From the NCBI GenBank assembly GCA_015499995.1, contig JADNRV010000559.1, positions 1-24,815 on the forward strand: a stretch of 24,815 bases of DNA. Direction: 5' to 3'. Shown one piece after another: positions 21,082 through 24,815 of the stretch. The position numbers and the translations under genes were made by a program. How positions within the stretch are numbered: position 1 is the stretch's first letter; each line of letters begins with the position of its first letter. The DNA is from Flammula alnicola (taxonomy: Eukaryota > Basidiomycota > Agaricomycetes > Agaricales > Strophariaceae). The notes under the pieces were generated by a model. It worked only from the letters and a program-made list of their open reading frames with translations. It was not told where the DNA came from and ran no database searches.

Positions 21082-21818
21082 TGAAGTCTCCATCTCTTCC
21101 TCCCTGTTTATGTTCTTGGCGAGACTATGCTCTCCTCCGCTCTCATGCCCAACACCCCAGCATACCCCCATTTTTCCGTTGATTCTTCTGTCCTTCATGA
21201 CTTTTCGTTATCACCAAACTCTGCACTCGTACCGTTTCTCCCCGTCTCGCTGTACTGTTTTATGCTCCCCATCGTCCTCCACCCTCATCGCATCTTCTTT
21301 CTGTTACTGCCTCCCAAACCTAGCCGTTCACTGAAATGGACTACAACTGTCATTACCTATCAAACCTTCCCCACCCAAGCCACTCTTTTCATACAAAACC
21401 CCTCGTACTTTATTGGTACACTGATCTTGGTGCTACCGTTTCTCCGCCAACCTTGATTGTATGTACCTCTATACTCTGCTTATGATAGGCGAGCTCTGTA
21501 CATTCGTCTGTAAGTTAGAGCCAAAATAATACGCGATATACAGAAATCGACTTCATCACTGGCAATTAACATTTTAGAAATAGATAGATAGACTAGTCGC
21601 TGTTCGAAACTGGTGGCTCTATATCTACGTGGTTCCAGAAAGAATGGCAGATGATCCAACACTTTGAACCGGGAGAATGGCGCCTCAACTGAAATAGCTT
21701 TCGCCAATGAAGGGCAGAACTCTGTCAGAGTCTCAGCATCGGTAGCACAGGGTTTTTGTAAGAACGTGTCTTAACCTGGCTCGACGCGAAGATACATATC
21801 ATTGTCCAGATGGGTGCT
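21082..21818. other. Convergent intergenic region, pyrimidine-rich
   Basis: About 740 bp between the stop codons of the membrane protein gene (plus) and the Rpc9 gene (minus). The first 350 bp are rich in C and T and leave long open frames without motifs. Probably 3' UTRs; no gene seen. Confidence 0.45.
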
Positions 21819-22643
21819 TCATTCATCATCCATTTCAAGATCACCTTCAACACCAATTCCTGCACCCGTATCATCGAAGACTTCTTCATCGTAAATCGCA
21901 TCGGCATCCTCGTCCCATTGTTCGTCTTCTTGCACGGTCATGGCGCCTGTGGAGAGTACTGTTTGTCCACTGATCCCGTTTAGTTGGACTGTGTCTTTGG
22001 CAGCAGGGGTGAGTGATGTTTGGACATTTTCTAAGATATCATCAATTCGGTCACCAAACCGATCCTCTAATTCTTCTACGATCTGTCAAAGATAAACAGG
22101 GAAAAATCGATGGGAAATACAATGACATGTTTACATACTACATAGAGTTCCACGGGGAGGGTTGGCGCAAGGTTAACGATCTGAAGCTTTTCTGCTTTCG
22201 TAAGGTTGGAAGGCGAGAGGCTCTTGACGAGTTTTGTGATCCCTTCTTCCGTTTGGGATGTAGTTGGAAGGTAATCAGCAGAGAGGTAACTGATAGCCTG
22301 AACCGAACGATCAGTCAAGACTCAAGAGGAGTCGATCAAGGAGTGAGCAAAGTGCGTACCTCAACCTCGATGGTTCTCAGATTTTCACTGGCTTCAAGAT
22401 GAGGGTTCCCTGAAGCAGGCAATGAGCCGGTTCCTCCGTTGGAGGCCAAGGTCTCTTCCTCCTTCTTGACTCGAAATGCAGCTTTGGTCCTCAAAAGATT
22501 ATCAGACTCGAGTTCTCGAAGTAAAGATAGCACTTCATAATTTGAGAGTAGCGCAGAGCGGGGATTTAGCACCTATAATGCAGGAACACTGGAGGTTGGT
22601 TGTGCATTTATACTGGACGTTGATTAGCTGGACGAACCTCCAT
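21819..22643 (-). CDS. rpc9: RNA polymerase III subunit Rpc9 (yeast Rpc17, human CRCP), 213 aa, 4 exons
   Basis: Rpb4-like stalk subunit of RNA polymerase III, which with Rpc25/Rpc8 helps initiation at tRNA and 5S genes. Exons from the ATG: 22638-22643, 22360-22572, 22139-22297, 21819-22082; 642 nt in one frame. The N-terminus MEVLNPRSALLSNYEVLSLL is the family hallmark. AISYLSADYLPTTSQTEEGI and LTKAEKLQIVNLAPTLPVEL, then YVIVEELEDRFGDR, form the HRDC-like helical core. An insert of about 45 residues (after LRELE) and an acidic C-terminal tail of about 60 residues make it longer than the human protein. The first coding exon is just ATGGAG; the join to GTGCTAAAT restores the expected MEVLNP. 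It is divergent from Not2. Confidence 0.94.
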
Positions 22644-22724
22644 GAACAGGCTCAGGTTGGTCTGCGGCGAGTTTCCGTCCGATCACAATGTTGGATTTGC
22701 ACTTATTTGGCGATGGTGAGCGGC

Positions 22725-22741
22725 CCGGTTCCCTTAACCGG
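22725..22741. repeat. Inverted repeat CCGGTT-N5-AACCGG
   Basis: Perfect 6-bp arms with a 5-nt spacer (CCCTT), about 82-98 nt upstream of the Rpc9 ATG. ACCGGTTT recurs near 22802. A possible dimeric-factor site; not linked to a known factor. Confidence 0.5.
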
Positions 22742-22848
22742 ACCGACTCCGACCGAGTACTGACTTTGTAAAGCACTATCGACACTTCGCTCGTTGTTAT
22801 GACCGGTTTCATGAAAGAGCTGAAGCTGCTGAACGTAGAAAGTCAAGC

Positions 22849-22867
22849 CAAACCGTTCTATGGTTTG
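22849..22867. repeat. Inverted repeat CAAACC-N7-GGTTTG
   Basis: Perfect 6-bp arms spaced by 7 nt in the middle of the divergent Rpc9/Not2 promoter; adding the flanking C and G pairs extends it to 7-bp arms (CCAAACC, GGTTTGTGG partly). Function unknown. Confidence 0.45.
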
Positions 22868-23270
22868 TGGCTGGGATTGACGCGATAGGCTGCAGACAAC
22901 TCGATGAGATTGAAGTTCAAGTGGCAGCGACATGGGTCCGTGCAACCTTTGGCGCAGGTAGTTTTAATTTGATAAGGAATAATAAATAAGTAGCCACCGT
23001 TAGTCGTCCGAAGGCCAATGCACTTGGACTGAAAGGTGAAGCTGGGCGGTTTTGATTTATGCGCTCGCTTACGTAAACTTGAGAACTCGTCCCCCAGCCA
23101 AACAAAGCTTCAAACAAAGCCTACCTCGCGATCCCATACCTATCCAATTAACTGGTATCAACCTTGTCATTTACCAACGAGGTGGGCAGCCTGTGGTGTA
23201 TCGTCCTTGTGCAATTCATTAAAACTTATTTCAGATCTTTTTCCCTCCATTTTTGGCGCCTTTAAAACAA

Positions 23271-24815
23271 ATGAATCGACCAGGTGAGCAGAATGCTTCA
23301 TTCAGTCGACGGGCTTTGAGGCTTCTCCACAATGAATTTTTCGAGCTGAAGCTTTGTAGGTCAACCACAGCAAAGACCTCCGAATCTTTCAGCAAATCCT
23401 GCTCTTGCTAGTCAGTTCCGACCATCGTATCCGGCGTATGGCATGCCACCGCGCAATGTTCTTCCAGCGGGAGCAGGCTATGTTCCTAGCTTGCAGCCGA
23501 ACAGTCATCGAACAACGGCACAGCAATCGCAGGTGCAATCATTAACACCTCAACCCACCCCAGGGTTCAACCAAGCACGAGGGCAAAGTAGCTACGCCTT
23601 CGGTGGAGCGCTAGGACAACACCAGCCTTCAAGTGTTTTACAGCAGCAACAGCAGGCGCTTTCATCACAGCAGCAGCCACAACAACCACAGACAAACGGA
23701 GCCCCAAGTTCGATGTCTTCCATGCTTACACCAGCGTCTGGCCTGGGCGCGACTCCTGCAGTACCTTCAGCCAGCGAAGTTGGCTTGGACCCCAACGATT
23801 TCCCGGCGCTGGGTTCAACGCCCGCCAACCCGAACCCTAGCAGTAGTAACAATGGATCTGGTACACCGGTGACGACAAGTTATGCAAGCCAGGCGGGGAC
23901 AGGTGTGTTATTGGGGGGTTCAGGGGGCTCAGGAAGTGCCGTTGGCAGTTCGACGACCGTAACGCAGGCGCGAGATTTCACCCCAGACGACTTTCCGGCA
24001 CTCGGAGGGCAAGCACAGACTTCACAACAAGCTCGAGACTCGCTACAGAGCCAATTATCAGTCCAAGAAAACCTTTCGCATCCACCAGGGCTAAATGGCT
24101 TCCAACCATCGGACCAACAGCAGCTTCGACAAACCCTACTTGGCCCTCACAGTGTTGGGCTGCAACAAGGCGCCCCTGGAATGCTGAATTTGGGGCCAAC
24201 GCAGTCACGGAATGTTCATCCCGGATTCCAACAGGGGCAGACAGACGCAGAGAAACAACAACAACAACAGAGGGTGGGTTATTTTGCTATTGGCGTTTCA
24301 CAGTTCCGACTGTCTTTGGTTTTCAAATTCCAAAGTTTTTCTTTTTTGGAATGAATTGAGACTAATCGCATTCAATCATAGAATAACTATTCTTTGAAGT
24401 TGAATCAAGCGTCGCATGCATGGAGCTCACCGAATGTAAATCCAAATTCTCAACCGCAACAACCCGGAGGTGTCAGTGGTGTAAGTTCTATTTCATATGT
24501 TGTAATATCCCTCAATAACCTTTTCATTTCACAGTCAAACGGTATTTCGCTAGGTCTAATTATATTGACGAGATTTACGAACCTATTATCTGCTTCTTCT
24601 TTCCTCGTCGCAGGCACATTTTCACAAAACCAATCGACGCATGTTCCGGGTGCCATTGCAATCCGACGGCTCCTCCAGCGAGTGTTCCGCCGCCATTTTC
24701 ATCCAATGGCCTAAATCCTATCGATTCGCATGCCAGTGCAAGCATACCTAATCCAAATGGAAATTCGAATCCCTTACCGACACCAAGTAACACTGCAAAC
24801 CCAGCGGTCCCTTCA
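23271..24815 (+). CDS. not2: CCR4-NOT complex subunit Not2 (CNOT2), N-terminal part, runs off the right edge
   Basis: Scaffold subunit of the CCR4-NOT complex, which controls mRNA deadenylation and transcription. Supported exons: 23271-23283, 23360-24273, 24382-24480; further exons (about 24535-24553 and 24614 to the edge) are less certain. The joined protein starts MNRPGQPQQRPPNLSANPAL and is rich in Gln, Ser, Pro and Asn. Two DFPALG motifs stand out: DPNDFPALG (148-156) and DFTPDDFPALG (210-220), a pattern I associate with Not2. Next comes NNYSLKLNQASHAWSSPN. The conserved C-terminal NOT box would lie beyond the window, so the call rests on the N-terminal pattern. From 24614 two natural-looking stretches sit in different frames (see findings). 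Confidence 0.85.
23641..23691 (+). repeat. CAG/CAA-rich poly-glutamine tract in Not2
   Basis: Imperfect trinucleotide run coding for two Gln blocks (QQQQQ and QQQPQQPQ) separated by ALSS. A second CAA run at about 24253-24270 codes for five Gln. Mixed CAG and CAA codons make the tracts impure. Confidence 0.8.

Larger units (their letters stand above)
22644..23270. promoter_or_regulatory. Divergent promoter region shared by Rpc9 and Not2
   Basis: A 627-bp spacer between two start codons facing away from each other. It contains two inverted repeats (listed separately) and no supported gene. No strong TATA box was seen, in line with housekeeping genes. Confidence 0.55.

Noticed and set aside
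20987..21456. Open frames of 109-115 codons after the membrane-protein stop
   Set aside because: Pyrimidine-rich 3' sequence; the true frame ends at the TGA at 21079-21081 right after the second membrane segment.

Overview
The window looks like nuclear DNA of a filamentous basidiomycete, most likely an agaricomycete mushroom. Eight protein genes are interrupted by many short introns (mostly 49-76 nt, GT-AG) with tiny exons. The recognisable proteins are eukaryotic housekeeping proteins plus fungal secreted-type enzymes. I rebuilt all gene models by hand, joining exons so that reading phase and family motifs stay intact. No expression data were used.

Layout: (1) 159-1299 minus, mitochondrial porin (VDAC, 294 aa). 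(2) 2501-6764 plus, an unassigned 1110-aa Ser/Thr protein kinase with an N-terminal catalytic domain and a long tail carrying three KEN-box motifs and a charged helix. (3) 7986-9661 plus, tRNA-splicing endonuclease subunit Sen54 (462 aa). (4) 10209-12443 minus, a secreted pepsin-type aspartic protease (548 aa) with an 11-nt microexon. (5) 13304-15879 minus, a BBE-like FAD-dependent oxidoreductase (570 aa, 16 exons) with a GC-AG intron. (6) 17925-21081 plus, an unrecognised Ser/Pro-rich protein (947 aa) with two C-terminal membrane segments. (7) 21819-22643 minus, RNA polymerase III subunit Rpc9/Rpc17 (213 aa). (8) 23271 to the right edge, plus, CCR4-NOT subunit Not2 (incomplete).

The ends are housekeeping: mitochondrial transport, tRNA splicing, Pol III transcription and mRNA decay/transcription control. 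The middle (about 10-16 kb) holds two same-strand degradative or secondary-metabolism-type enzymes, flanked on one side by about 2 kb with no convincing gene. Porin/kinase, oxidoreductase/gene 6 and Rpc9/Not2 are divergent pairs. Sen54/protease and gene 6/Rpc9 are convergent pairs. I saw no rRNA, tRNA, transposon, CRISPR array or plainly new multi-gene system. The oddities are in splicing architecture, in the kinase tail and in the membrane-anchored Ser/Pro-rich protein.
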